A stretch of DNA of 64,000 bases from positions 1 to 64,000 of the forward strand of contig JAFRUE010000004.1 in NCBI GenBank assembly GCA_017441925.1. Reading direction: 5' to 3'. Shown here in pieces: positions 35,110-44,075 of this stretch (position 1 is the stretch's first letter; each line of letters starts with the position of its first letter). A model generated the notes under the pieces. It made no database searches. It was not told the origin of the DNA and saw only the letters and a list, made by a program, of their open reading frames with translations. This stretch comes from Bacillota bacterium (lineage in GTDB: Bacteria > Bacillota > Clostridia > Lachnospirales > Bianqueaceae). A program made the translations under genes and the position numbers.

Positions 35110-36808
35110 ATATTATAAAAAGAGCCGGATACAGTATGTGCAGTCACACTGGGGCAAAGACTTCAGTGATATCCGTAAAGAGGAGCTTTCGTTCAGGGAT
35201 ACGGAGAACCATTTCGTCAGCATGATGAAGCGGGCGGATTGGATTCTTGACGACCAGACATGGAACGATCTGGAAATGAACGAGGTCTACTGCAAAATGG
35301 ACCGTGCTTATTCAAAACCGGGCGCCCAGGTACTCTACAACGAGCTGCGGACGCCTGTTTTCGATGAAAAGGAACTGAAGCGCAGGGACCGTGTCATGGA
35401 CTATATCCTGCACCATCAGGAGCAGAGAGACAAGCTGGGATGCATCTTTTACAGCCTCGGGCGCTCGGAATATGACGGCGCCTGTTCTTTGCTTTTTAAA
35501 GGGATTCCCAAGCTGCCGGAATATGCCTCCTGGACGAATACACTGGCGATCCTGATGCTGATCTCCCTGATCTCGATACCTTTCTTTAAGTTGTCGGGAC
35601 TGATGTTCGCCGTCATCATGTTTGTTGTCAATACGTTCTATCACCAGAAGCTGAACCGCCGGACGGAGGCAGCGATGCCGGGCGTCCGGTATATCGCCTC
35701 GATGATCGACGCGGCCGAGGAGATCGCGAATCTGCAGATCCCGCAGCTTGAGGCGGATTACGGGGATTTCTTCCAGAAATGCGCGAAGAAATGCGCCCCG
35801 CTGCGCAAAAAAGCCGGTGTGTTCGGAGGCGGCGGGGGCGGAGATCTGGCCGGACTTCTTGAGTATATCCAGATCCTTTTCCTGGTCGAGGACAGGGCTT
35901 ATATCCGCTGCACGAATCTGCTTGAAGAGTACGCGCCGGTCCTGCGTGTGCTGTACCGCAAACTCGGTGAGCTTGACGCACTGATGGCTGTCGCTTCTTT
36001 CCGCAGAGGGCTGCGCCGCTCGGCGAAGCCGGTGTTCGTGGAGGAGCCGCAGGTGCTCCGTGTGGAGAATATCATTCATCCGCTGCTTGAGCGGGAGGGC
36101 GTTGCGAATTCCTTGACCGTTGAGCAGAAGAACGTCGTGATCACGGGCTCGAATATGTCCGGCAAATCAACGTTCCTGCGGACGATCGCGACCGGAGCGC
36201 TGATGGCACAGACATTCTACACGGTATGCGCTGATTCCTACGAAGCCAGTTTCTTCAACATCGTCACATCGATCAGTCCTTCGGATGATCTGATGGGCGG
36301 TAAGAGCTATTATATGGCCGAGGCGGAAGCGTTGCTGAGAATGCTGCGGGTGGTCGAGGAGAAGCGCACATCGCTTCTGATCGTCGACGAGATCTTCCGC
36401 GGAACGAACCCGATCGAGCGTGTCGCGGCCGCGTCTTCGCTGCTGCGCTACCTTGGCGAGCGGAATACGCTCGTAATCGTCGCAACACATGATATCGAGA
36501 TCACGAATAAGGTCGCGGATCAGTATGACAGCTATCATTTCGGCGAGAACGTGACCAAAGAAAAGCTTGATTTTGACTACACGCTGAAGAGAGGCGTGCT
36601 CAAGGCTCCCAACGGCATCCGGATCCTGGAGTATCTGGGATACCCGGAGGAGATCACGGAAGAAGCCTATAAAGAGACCGGATACGTCGGAGCGCAGCCC
36701 GCTTTGGAGAGCGAGGCAGTTCCTGATGAAGGATCCGGTGAAGAAAACGTAACGGAGGCCGGACCTATGGCTGCAGAAGAAAAGGAGGATGGGGAAAATG
36801 CCGGATAA
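35102..36808 (+). CDS. MutS-related ATPase with membrane helices
   Basis: A 568-residue protein. The C-terminal third is a MutS-type ABC ATPase: Walker A GSNMSGKST (349-357), the SxxDDLxxGxSYYMAE signature region (about 393-407), Walker B LLIVDE (425-430) and ATHDIE. The middle contains two hydrophobic helices (about 145-180), which mismatch-repair MutS proteins lack, and no mismatch-recognition domain I is present. It thus belongs to the poorly studied membrane-associated MutS-like group. It overlaps cdaR by 8 nt and the next gene by 11 nt, so it is cotranslated with c-di-AMP functions. Role unknown; mismatch repair is unlikely. Confidence 0.85.
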   Translation: MAKYYKKSRIQYVQSHWGKDFSDIRKEELSFRDTENHFVSMMKRADWILDDQTWNDLEMNEVYCKMDRAYSKPGAQVLYNELRTPVFDEKELKRRDRVMDYILHHQEQRDKLGCIFYSLGRSEYDGACSLLFKGIPKLPEYASWTNTLAILMLISLISIPFFKLSGLMFAVIMFVVNTFYHQKLNRRTEAAMPGVRYIASMIDAAEEIANLQIPQLEADYGDFFQKCAKKCAPLRKKAGVFGGGGGGDLAGLLEYIQILFLVEDRAYIRCTNLLEEYAPVLRVLYRKLGELDALMAVASFRRGLRRSAKPVFVEEPQVLRVENIIHPLLEREGVANSLTVEQKNVVITGSNMSGKSTFLRTIATGALMAQTFYTVCADSYEASFFNIVTSISPSDDLMGGKSYYMAEAEALLRMLRVVEEKRTSLLIVDEIFRGTNPIERVAAASSLLRYLGERNTLVIVATHDIEITNKVADQYDSYHFGENVTKEKLDFDYTLKRGVLKAPNGIRILEYLGYPEEITEEAYKETGYVGAQPALESEAVPDEGSGEENVTEAGPMAAEEKEDGENAG

Positions 36809-39200
36809 GACACTGCAGGAAATGATGCCCCTGGCAGACGTATTGAATAAGGATATCGTCTGTTCCTGCGGAAGGACGCACCGCGCGGATATCGATGAGG
36901 TCGTGATCGGCCGCGGAGCGATGGAGTATCTGCCCGAGCTGCTCGAGCGCCACGGGATGAAGACCGTTCTGATGCTCGAGGATACGCACACGCATGAGGC
37001 TGCCGGCGCTCAGGCCGCCGGGATCATCCGCGATGCCGGATATACGGTTTACGAGCATATCTATGAGCGGAACGGATGGCTGCCGGCCGACGAAGAAGCG
37101 ATGGACGAGGGCGTCGCGGCTTATAAAGGCTGCGGGACGACACCGGACGTTATCATTTCCGTCGGATCCGGTACGCTGAACGATCTGGGCAAGGTCATCG
37201 CGCACATGGTCGGCGGTGTCCCGCAGTGGATCATCGGAACGGCCGCGTCGATGGACGGCTATGCGTCCACAGTTGCCGCGCTTGTCCGCAACAACATGAA
37301 AGTGACGGAGTATTACGCTCCGCCTAAGGTCATCGTCGGAGATCTTGCCGTTATGAGCAAGGCGCCGCGCAGCATGACGGTTGCCGGTATTGCCGATATG
37401 ATGGCGAAATACAACGCCGGACTGGACTGGAAACTGTCCCGTCTGATCAACGGTGAGTACTATTGTGATTTCATCGCGGAAGCCATGCTCAAGGTCACGG
37501 ACATGATCACGGAGCTCGCGCTTCAGGCGCCTGAAGAGGGCGAATTCGGCGACGAGCTGCTTGAGAAGATCATGGAAGGACTGGTCCTTTCCGGTGTGTA
37601 TATGAGCTATATGGGGACTTCCCGCGCGGCCTCCGGATCCGAGCATCATTTCTCGCATTTCTGGGAAATGTGGCTGCAGCTGAACAACAAGCCCGCGATT
37701 TTCCACGGCACCAAGGTCGGCGTAGGCGCGCTGATGATGGAGCGTGTATACCGCAGATTCCTCGATCTGGATATCGAAACGCGCCGCGTGATCCCGCGCC
37801 TGGAACGTTTTGACGAGGAACCCTATAAGAAGACGATCGCGAAGGTCTATGGAGCGGCCGCTCCTGAGATCCTCAAGGATTATAAATTCGATGCGCCGGC
37901 AAGGATCGAGCGCGTGAAGAAGATCGTCAAGAACCGCCGTCAGATCAACGGAATCATCCGTGCGGAGCTGCCGCGGCTTGACCGCATGCGTCAGGCGCTG
38001 AAGCACACCGGCGCTGTCATGGATTACACCGGACTGCCTTTCATCACCGGCGAGATCGCAAAGCAGGCGCTTCTGTACTGCAAAGAGATGCGCAAGCATT
38101 ACACAATGCTGCAGATCCTGACAGACTGCGGCGTCAATCTGGAGAGTCTTTTCCCGCTGATGCAGGAAAACGGATATCTGTCCCTGTCTCAGATCCAGAT
38201 GCGTGATCCTTTTATCCTGCCGGTTCCGGAGGAAAAGAAATACTATCTGTTCGGTACGACGGGTCCGGACTGCTGGAGAGGCCCGTATCCGGGACTGGAC
38301 TGCTATGAAAGCGAAGATCTGGAGCACTGGCACGGTCCGATGCCGGCGTTCCGTCCGGCGGATGATTTCTGGGGGACCCGCAATTTCTGGGCTCCGGAAG
38401 TACACGCATACCGCGGGAAATACTATATGTTCGTGACGTTCGGCTCCGAGACGCGCCGCAAAGGGACGCAGATCCTGCGCGCGGACAAGCCGGAAGGCCC
38501 GTATGAGCCGATTTCTGACGGCCCGGTGACACCGGCCGACTGGGAGTGCCTGGACGGTACTTTCTATGAAGATCCGAAGGGTCAGCCGTGGATCGTTTTC
38601 TGCCATGAGTGGACGCAGGTAATTGACGGCGAGATCTGCGCGATGCCGTTAACAGCAGATCTCAGCGCGCCGGCAGGTGAGCCGGTGCTGCTGTTCCACG
38701 CGTCCGAAGCCTCATGGGCGCAGGGGCACCCGTGGAAGGAGCGCGATCCTGAGACAAAGCTGGATGCGCTGAGCTATGTAACGGACGGACCGTTCCTGGT
38801 CAAAGAGGGACGGAATCTGATCATGCTCTGGTCCGGCAGAGGCCCTAAGGGCTACGCGATGGGATCGGCCGTGTCTAAGAACGGGATCCTCGGACCGTGG
38901 AAGCAGAACGAGAAGCTCGCGTTCGAAGAGGACGGCGGACACGGAATGGTCTTCAAGGACTGGAGCGGGAAGTATTTCATGACCGTTCACCAGCCGAACA
39001 AGACGCCTTCCGAGAGGCCGGTACTGGTGCCGGCAACTGTCAAGGGCGGCGTGATCACGATCCAGAGCGTTCCTTCCAAAGTCAGCGTCAAGGCTGCCGC
39101 AGATACGAAGACCGCCGGCAAGGATGCATCCAAGAATGTACCTGAGGCGGCTCATCAGGAAGAGAAAAAGAAAGACGAGCTTCCGGTCTGGCTGCTGTAA
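36798..39200 (+). CDS. Fusion: glycerol-1-phosphate dehydrogenase-like (AraM) plus GH43-like domain
   Basis: An 800-residue cytosolic protein with two catalytic modules. Residues about 10-440 are an iron/zinc-dependent dehydrogenase of the AraM/EgsA (sn-glycerol-1-phosphate dehydrogenase) type: ISVGSGTLNDLGK, GTAASMDGYAS, and metal ligands around Asp200, His284 (EHHFSH) and His303 (FHGTKVGVG). From about 465 a five-bladed-propeller glycoside hydrolase of the GH43 kind begins (MRDPFILPVPEEKKYYLFGTT), with candidate base Asp470, Asp586 (LDGTFYEDP) and acid Glu604 (CHEW). No signal peptide. ATG 36798 is favoured by GGAGG 9 nt ahead. A hydrophilic tail ends KKDELPVWLL. The reading frame is continuous, so this is not two genes. 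Confidence 0.85.
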   Translation: MPDKTLQEMMPLADVLNKDIVCSCGRTHRADIDEVVIGRGAMEYLPELLERHGMKTVLMLEDTHTHEAAGAQAAGIIRDAGYTVYEHIYERNGWLPADEEAMDEGVAAYKGCGTTPDVIISVGSGTLNDLGKVIAHMVGGVPQWIIGTAASMDGYASTVAALVRNNMKVTEYYAPPKVIVGDLAVMSKAPRSMTVAGIADMMAKYNAGLDWKLSRLINGEYYCDFIAEAMLKVTDMITELALQAPEEGEFGDELLEKIMEGLVLSGVYMSYMGTSRAASGSEHHFSHFWEMWLQLNNKPAIFHGTKVGVGALMMERVYRRFLDLDIETRRVIPRLERFDEEPYKKTIAKVYGAAAPEILKDYKFDAPARIERVKKIVKNRRQINGIIRAELPRLDRMRQALKHTGAVMDYTGLPFITGEIAKQALLYCKEMRKHYTMLQILTDCGVNLESLFPLMQENGYLSLSQIQMRDPFILPVPEEKKYYLFGTTGPDCWRGPYPGLDCYESEDLEHWHGPMPAFRPADDFWGTRNFWAPEVHAYRGKYYMFVTFGSETRRKGTQILRADKPEGPYEPISDGPVTPADWECLDGTFYEDPKGQPWIVFCHEWTQVIDGEICAMPLTADLSAPAGEPVLLFHASEASWAQGHPWKERDPETKLDALSYVTDGPFLVKEGRNLIMLWSGRGPKGYAMGSAVSKNGILGPWKQNEKLAFEEDGGHGMVFKDWSGKYFMTVHQPNKTPSERPVLVPATVKGGVITIQSVPSKVSVKAAADTKTAGKDASKNVPEAAHQEEKKKDELPVWLL

Positions 39201-41581
39201 TGCCTGACAGAACAACTGAATTTCACATCTCCGTCCGGCAGATGGCCGAGTTCATCTGCCGGAGCGGGGATCTCACAAGCGGCGGTTTCCAGAGCCCGGA
39301 ACGTGCGCTTGAAGGGACCAAGGCTCATCAGAAGATCCAGAAGAGCCGGGGCGGCGACTATCAGAAGGAAGTTGCCCTGAGCCGGACCGTAGATGCCGGG
39401 GATGGATTGTCCCTCGTCATAGAAGGCCGCGCAGACGGAATCACGACTGTCGACGGCCGTCTTTGTGTCGAAGAAATCAAATCGACCTATGCGTCCGGGG
39501 AGAGTCTGGGTTTTGATTATGAGCCGACCCATCGGGCTCAGCTTTTATGTTACGCCGCTATGATCTGCGAGGATGAGCCGGGAGTGTTGTGCCGGCTGAC
39601 CTACTATCAGCTCGAGACGGAGGAAGAATTCTCTTTTGAGCAGTATCTGACGAAGGAAGAGCTGGAGGCTTTTTTTGCGGACGTCGCGGAGCGCTGTGCG
39701 GTGTGGGTGCGCTGGCAGAACGCGCATATCCTCGCGAGGAACACATCGCTTGAACGGCTGGAGTTCCCTTATCCGGAGTACCGGGAGGGACAGAGAACGA
39801 TGGCCGCGTACGTCTACAAAACGATACAGGACGGCCATGTGCTGTTCCTGCAGGCGCCAACCGGGATCGGCAAGACGATCTCCGCACTGTTCCCGTCCCT
39901 GAAAGCGATGGGACAGGGCCTGACTTCCAAGATCTTTTATCTGACGGCGAAAAACGCCGCGGCAAGAGCTGCTCAGGAAGCTCTGGACAGGCTCAGCACA
40001 CAGGAGCCGGAACTCTTATCCGTCTCTATCACGGCGAAGGACAAGATATGTCCCATGCCGGAACGTGCCTGCACGCCGGACGTCTGTCCCTATGCAAAAG
40101 GGCATTACGACCGGATCAACGATGCGGTCTATGAGGCTGTTACGGCCGCTGCGGATGCTGAGGCCGGCGGCAGCCTGAAACGCGAGCAGATCCTCGCGAT
40201 CGCCGAGAAGCATCATGTCTGTCCCTTTGAACTGGAGCTTGACATCAGTACATGGTCGGATGTGATCATCGGGGACTATAATTACGCGTTCGACCCGACC
40301 GCGTCGCTCAAACGGTTCTTCGGCGAGAACGAGAAGACCGATTATACGCTGCTTGTGGATGAAGCCCACAACCTGCCGGAGCGTGCGCAGAGCATGTACA
40401 GCGCGGAGCTCGGACGCGCGCCTTTTGTCGATCTGCAGGCAAGATTCCGGGGCAGACCGGCCAGAGTCAGACGGAGGCTGCGGCGGCAGCTTAGCGAGAT
40501 CGTGACCTGGTTTGATGAGAAAGAAGAAGTGCTTTCGGACAGAGGCGCATGCGTGGAAGCCTCTCCGCCGACGGTCCTGACGGCCGCGCTCGACGGCTTC
40601 CGGGAGGAGCTGGCCGATTGGCTGATGAAAGAAGGCAGCGCGGATACGGCAGGGACACAGCTGTATTTTGACATTCTGTTCTGGCTGCGGATGGCGGAGG
40701 CTTATGACGACAGTTCTGTGGTCTACAGCCGCAAGGAAGGGACAGATGTGCAGATCCGGATCTACTGCGTGCATCCGGCAGAAAAGCTTGCCGAACGTTA
40801 TGATCAGGTGCGGGCCGTGATCCTTTTCTCCGCGACGCTGCTGCCGATTGCCTATTACCGTGAGATGCTGGAGGTCAAGGACGAGAAGAATCCGTCTCAG
40901 GCGATCTGCCTGCCGTCACCGTTCGATCCTTCCCATCTGGCCGTCGTGTCGGCGGACGGCGTAAGGACCGACTATAAGAGCCGTGAAGCCAGTATCGGGG
41001 ACGTATGCGCGGTGATCTACCGGACGGTTCACGCACACGAAGGCAATTATATCGTGTTTTTCCCGTCTTACCCGTACCTGCAGCGGGTGGCGGATTTCTA
41101 CCGGGACGCATATCCCGGGGACACAATTCTCCTTCAGGAATCCGGCATGACGGAAGAGAACAGAGAAGAATGGCTGGGACACTTCCGGGAGGATCCGCCG
41201 TGGACACTCGCCTTCGCGGTGATGGGCGGGGCCTTTTCGGAGGGGATCGATCTGACCGGAAAGAGACTGATCGGGACAGTCATCGTAACTGTCGGGATCC
41301 CGCAGATCGGCCTGGAACGTGATCTGGTGCGGGACGCGATGGACAGGCTTACGGGCAGCGGTTTTGACTACGCGTACCGCTATCCCGGACTGAATAAAGT
41401 ATTCCAGGCGGCGGGCCGGGTGATCCGGACAGAGACGGACCGAGGCGTGATCGTGCTTCTGGACGCGCGCTATCAGGAGCCCGTGGTACGGCGGAATCTG
41501 CCTGCTGACTGGGATGTGAAAGTGACGGATCCTTCAAGGGTCGGAGAAGTATTGGAAGAGTTCTGGAAGGGACAGGAGTGA
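39200..41581 (+). CDS. RecB-like nuclease fused to DinG/XPD-type iron-sulphur helicase
   Basis: A 793-residue DNA repair-type protein. The N-terminal 180 residues form a PD-(D/E)XK domain of the RecB/Cas4 kind: GTKAH (His43), GRADG (Asp79), EEIK (Glu92, Lys94) and QLLCY (Gln114, Tyr118). The superfamily 2 helicase follows with Walker A APTGIGKT (219-226), four cysteines for an iron-sulphur cluster (284, 291, 296, 341), DEAH (387-390), and late motifs including GAFSEGIDL and QAAGRVIRTETDRG. It would unwind DNA 5'-3' and cut it. ATG 39200 shares its first base with the last base of the preceding stop codon, and the stop overlaps the next frame. Confidence 0.92.
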   Translation: MPDRTTEFHISVRQMAEFICRSGDLTSGGFQSPERALEGTKAHQKIQKSRGGDYQKEVALSRTVDAGDGLSLVIEGRADGITTVDGRLCVEEIKSTYASGESLGFDYEPTHRAQLLCYAAMICEDEPGVLCRLTYYQLETEEEFSFEQYLTKEELEAFFADVAERCAVWVRWQNAHILARNTSLERLEFPYPEYREGQRTMAAYVYKTIQDGHVLFLQAPTGIGKTISALFPSLKAMGQGLTSKIFYLTAKNAAARAAQEALDRLSTQEPELLSVSITAKDKICPMPERACTPDVCPYAKGHYDRINDAVYEAVTAAADAEAGGSLKREQILAIAEKHHVCPFELELDISTWSDVIIGDYNYAFDPTASLKRFFGENEKTDYTLLVDEAHNLPERAQSMYSAELGRAPFVDLQARFRGRPARVRRRLRRQLSEIVTWFDEKEEVLSDRGACVEASPPTVLTAALDGFREELADWLMKEGSADTAGTQLYFDILFWLRMAEAYDDSSVVYSRKEGTDVQIRIYCVHPAEKLAERYDQVRAVILFSATLLPIAYYREMLEVKDEKNPSQAICLPSPFDPSHLAVVSADGVRTDYKSREASIGDVCAVIYRTVHAHEGNYIVFFPSYPYLQRVADFYRDAYPGDTILLQESGMTEENREEWLGHFREDPPWTLAFAVMGGAFSEGIDLTGKRLIGTVIVTVGIPQIGLERDLVRDAMDRLTGSGFDYAYRYPGLNKVFQAAGRVIRTETDRGVIVLLDARYQEPVVRRNLPADWDVKVTDPSRVGEVLEEFWKGQE

Positions 41582-41586
41582 AAGGG

Positions 41587-42390
41587 ATGCGGTATTGTTC
41601 GATAGCGAGCGGTTCGAGCGGCAACTGCCATTATGTGGAAGCCGGCGGCGCCTGTGTGCTCGTCGATATCGGAATCAGTCTGAAGGCCGCGGAAGCAGGC
41701 ATGCACAGCATGGGCCTGGATCCGGCGGCGGTGCAGGCTGTTTTTGTCACGCACGAACACAGCGACCACGTCAAAGGAATCGGCGCTTTCGTGCGGAAAT
41801 ACCAGATCCCTGTTTTCGCGACAGAAGGGACGTGGCAGGGCATGCAGAAAGCTCTGGGACGGATCGCTCTGCCGCGCTGCTACACGATCCGACCGGATCA
41901 CGGATACCGACTGGCAAATATGAGGATCCTGCCTTTCCTGACATATCATGATGCGAACGAGCCGGTAGGCTATCAGATAACCGCCGAGGGACATAAACTG
42001 ATGATCCTCACGGATACCGGGATGGTGTCTGAGGAGATGCGGGACCTTGCTCGCGGCGCGGATATTATGATCGCGGAGTCCAACCACGATCTGGAAATGC
42101 TGATGAACGGGCCTTATCCGGCTTCGCTCAAGCACCGGATCCACAGCAATCTCGGGCATCTGTCCAATGTGGATTGCGGCTTCCTGCTTGCCGACGTGAT
42201 CGCTTCGAATCCCTACTGCCAGACGCTGCTCGCGCATCTGTCCGAAGACAACAACACGCCGGAAACGGCCTGGCGGACGGTTCTCGGCGTTCTCTATGAC
42301 CGGCTGGGACCGGGCAATTATTACGTCAGGGTCGCGCCGCGCAATGATCCGTCCCCCATCATCAGGATCGGAGAAGGAGGACAGCCATGA
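41587..42390 (+). CDS. MBL-fold hydrolase, WalJ/YycJ-like
   Basis: A 267-residue metallo-beta-lactamase-fold protein. It has the SGSSGNCHYVEAGGACVLVDIGIS N-terminal pattern and the zinc motif THEHSDH, with later LTDTG and SNHD segments typical of the YycJ/WalJ branch, a probable 5'-3' exonuclease or phosphodiesterase linked to cell-wall control. GTG 41578 overlaps the helicase stop and is possible; ATG 41587 has AGGAG 9 nt ahead and is chosen. It overlaps the next gene by 4 nt. The usual partner walRK two-component system is not in the window. Confidence 0.87.
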   Translation: MRYCSIASGSSGNCHYVEAGGACVLVDIGISLKAAEAGMHSMGLDPAAVQAVFVTHEHSDHVKGIGAFVRKYQIPVFATEGTWQGMQKALGRIALPRCYTIRPDHGYRLANMRILPFLTYHDANEPVGYQITAEGHKLMILTDTGMVSEEMRDLARGADIMIAESNHDLEMLMNGPYPASLKHRIHSNLGHLSNVDCGFLLADVIASNPYCQTLLAHLSEDNNTPETAWRTVLGVLYDRLGPGNYYVRVAPRNDPSPIIRIGEGGQP

Positions 42391-44021
42391 TCCGTATATC
42401 CGAACTTACGCTGCCGGTCGGCGCGAACGTCACGCCGCTGCGTGATATGGCGGCCAGACGTCTTAAGATCCGCCCGTCTGAATTCCTTTCGTTCGAGATC
42501 CTGCGCCGGTCGCTCGACGCACGGCGCGGGCATGATTTCGTATATTCGTATTCCGTAGCGGTTCAGGTAGCGGATGAAAAAAGCGTCCTGTCCCGGGCAA
42601 AACCCGGTAAGGACGTGGACCGGATGGAAGCGTCTCCTGCCTGGATCCGCAATGTGCGGAAACAGCCGGCTGATCCGCCCGTAGTCGCGGGATTCGGACC
42701 GGCAGGAATGTTTGCGGCTCTTGCGCTTGCGAGAGCAGGGCTTTGCCCGATCGTGCTCGAGCGCGGCCGTCCGGTCGAGGAGCGCGCTCAGGACGTAGAC
42801 CGTTTCTTCAAAACGCGGGTCTTTGAGCCGGATTCGAACGTGCAGTTCGGAGAAGGCGGTGCGGGGACTTTTTCCGACGGGAAGCTGAACTCCCAGATCA
42901 AGGACAGGGACGGAAGCGCGAGAAAGATCCTGCGTGAATTCGTGAATTTCGGCGCGCCGGAAGAGATCCTCTACGATTCGAAGCCGCATGTGGGGACGGA
43001 CCGGCTGCAGCAGGTCGTTCGCGCGCTCCGGGAAGAAGTTCTTTCGCTCGGGGGACAGATCCTGTACTCGACAAAACTTGTCGGTGTCCGGGGGACAGAT
43101 CCGGGACATGACGAGGTGACAGTACAGACGCAGGCAGCTGACGGGACGATCCGGGAACTTAAGGCCGGCGCGGTCTTCCTTGCGATCGGACATTCCGCAA
43201 GAGATACGGTCCGGCAGCTTTACGACAGCGGAATGCGGATGGAAGCCAAGGCATTTGCCGTCGGCTTCCGGATCGAGCATTCCCAGAAATGGGTGGATCT
43301 GCGGCAGTACCGCGAGCATGCGGGCGATCCCGCGCTTGGTGCGGCTTCCTATAAACTGACCTGGAATGACCGGGAGAGCGGAAGGGGCATTTATTCGTTC
43401 TGTATGTGTCCTGGGGGACAGGTCATCGCGGCAGCTTCGGAGCCTGGCGGACTTGTGACGAACGGCATGAGCGAGTACGCGCGGGACGGCAGAAACGCGA
43501 ACGCGGCGCTGCTCGTGACCGTGACGCCGGAGGATTACGGGCCAGGGACTCTTGCCGGGATCGATTTCCAGCGGAAGATCGAACGGGCGGCATATGAGCT
43601 CGGCGGCAGCGATTGGAGAGCCCCGGCACAGACAGTCGGCGATTATCTTGCGGATCTGAAGCTGCGGACACCGGTCCCTGCTGGACAGTATCCGGATGTG
43701 GGACCGACTTTCCCCTGCGGGGTGACAGAAGCGCATCTGCGGGAGATCCTGCCCGACGAGATGGCGTTTCCTCTCGGGCGCGGCATCCTTGGAATGAATG
43801 ATAAAATGGACGGATTCGCGGCCGGCGGAGCGGTTCTGACCGGTGTTGAATCACGCAGTTCGAGCCCTGTGCGGATCCTGCGCGACGAGAACGGCGTGTC
43901 TTCTGTCCCTGGTGTGTATCCGGTCGGTGAAGGCGCGGGCTACGCAGGCGGGATCCTCAGCGCGGCAGTTGACGGTCTGCGCGCCGCGCGCCGCTATCTG
44001 GAGACACTTCAGCGTGATTGA
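42387..44021 (+). CDS. NAD(FAD)-utilising dehydrogenase-like flavoprotein
   Basis: A 544-residue flavoprotein. An N-terminal domain of about 90 residues (MIRISELTLPVGANVTPLRDMAARRL) is followed by the dinucleotide-binding loop VVAGFGPAGMFAALALARAG, then the FGEGGAGTFSDGKLNSQIKD segment that marks this widely conserved, uncharacterised Bacillota family, and the late FAD motif GVYPVGEGAGYAGGILSAAVDGL. Substrate not known. It ends the overlapping chain of genes that starts at cdaA; 54 nt separate it from pepT. Confidence 0.88.
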   Translation: MIRISELTLPVGANVTPLRDMAARRLKIRPSEFLSFEILRRSLDARRGHDFVYSYSVAVQVADEKSVLSRAKPGKDVDRMEASPAWIRNVRKQPADPPVVAGFGPAGMFAALALARAGLCPIVLERGRPVEERAQDVDRFFKTRVFEPDSNVQFGEGGAGTFSDGKLNSQIKDRDGSARKILREFVNFGAPEEILYDSKPHVGTDRLQQVVRALREEVLSLGGQILYSTKLVGVRGTDPGHDEVTVQTQAADGTIRELKAGAVFLAIGHSARDTVRQLYDSGMRMEAKAFAVGFRIEHSQKWVDLRQYREHAGDPALGAASYKLTWNDRESGRGIYSFCMCPGGQVIAAASEPGGLVTNGMSEYARDGRNANAALLVTVTPEDYGPGTLAGIDFQRKIERAAYELGGSDWRAPAQTVGDYLADLKLRTPVPAGQYPDVGPTFPCGVTEAHLREILPDEMAFPLGRGILGMNDKMDGFAAGGAVLTGVESRSSSPVRILRDENGVSSVPGVYPVGEGAGYAGGILSAAVDGLRAARRYLETLQRD

Positions 44022-44075
44022 CGCAGCAAGATTTTTCAGCAAAACTGATTCTATAAAGCAGAAGGAGAACCTATA

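Noticed and set aside
36765..38606. Long minus-strand frame opposite the AraM-GH43 gene (and similar long antisense frames at 47360-49039, 59273-60598, 30573-31988)
   Set aside because: They mirror well-supported genes on the other strand, have no ribosome-binding sites, and show Arg/His-rich composition typical of shadow frames in GC-rich DNA.
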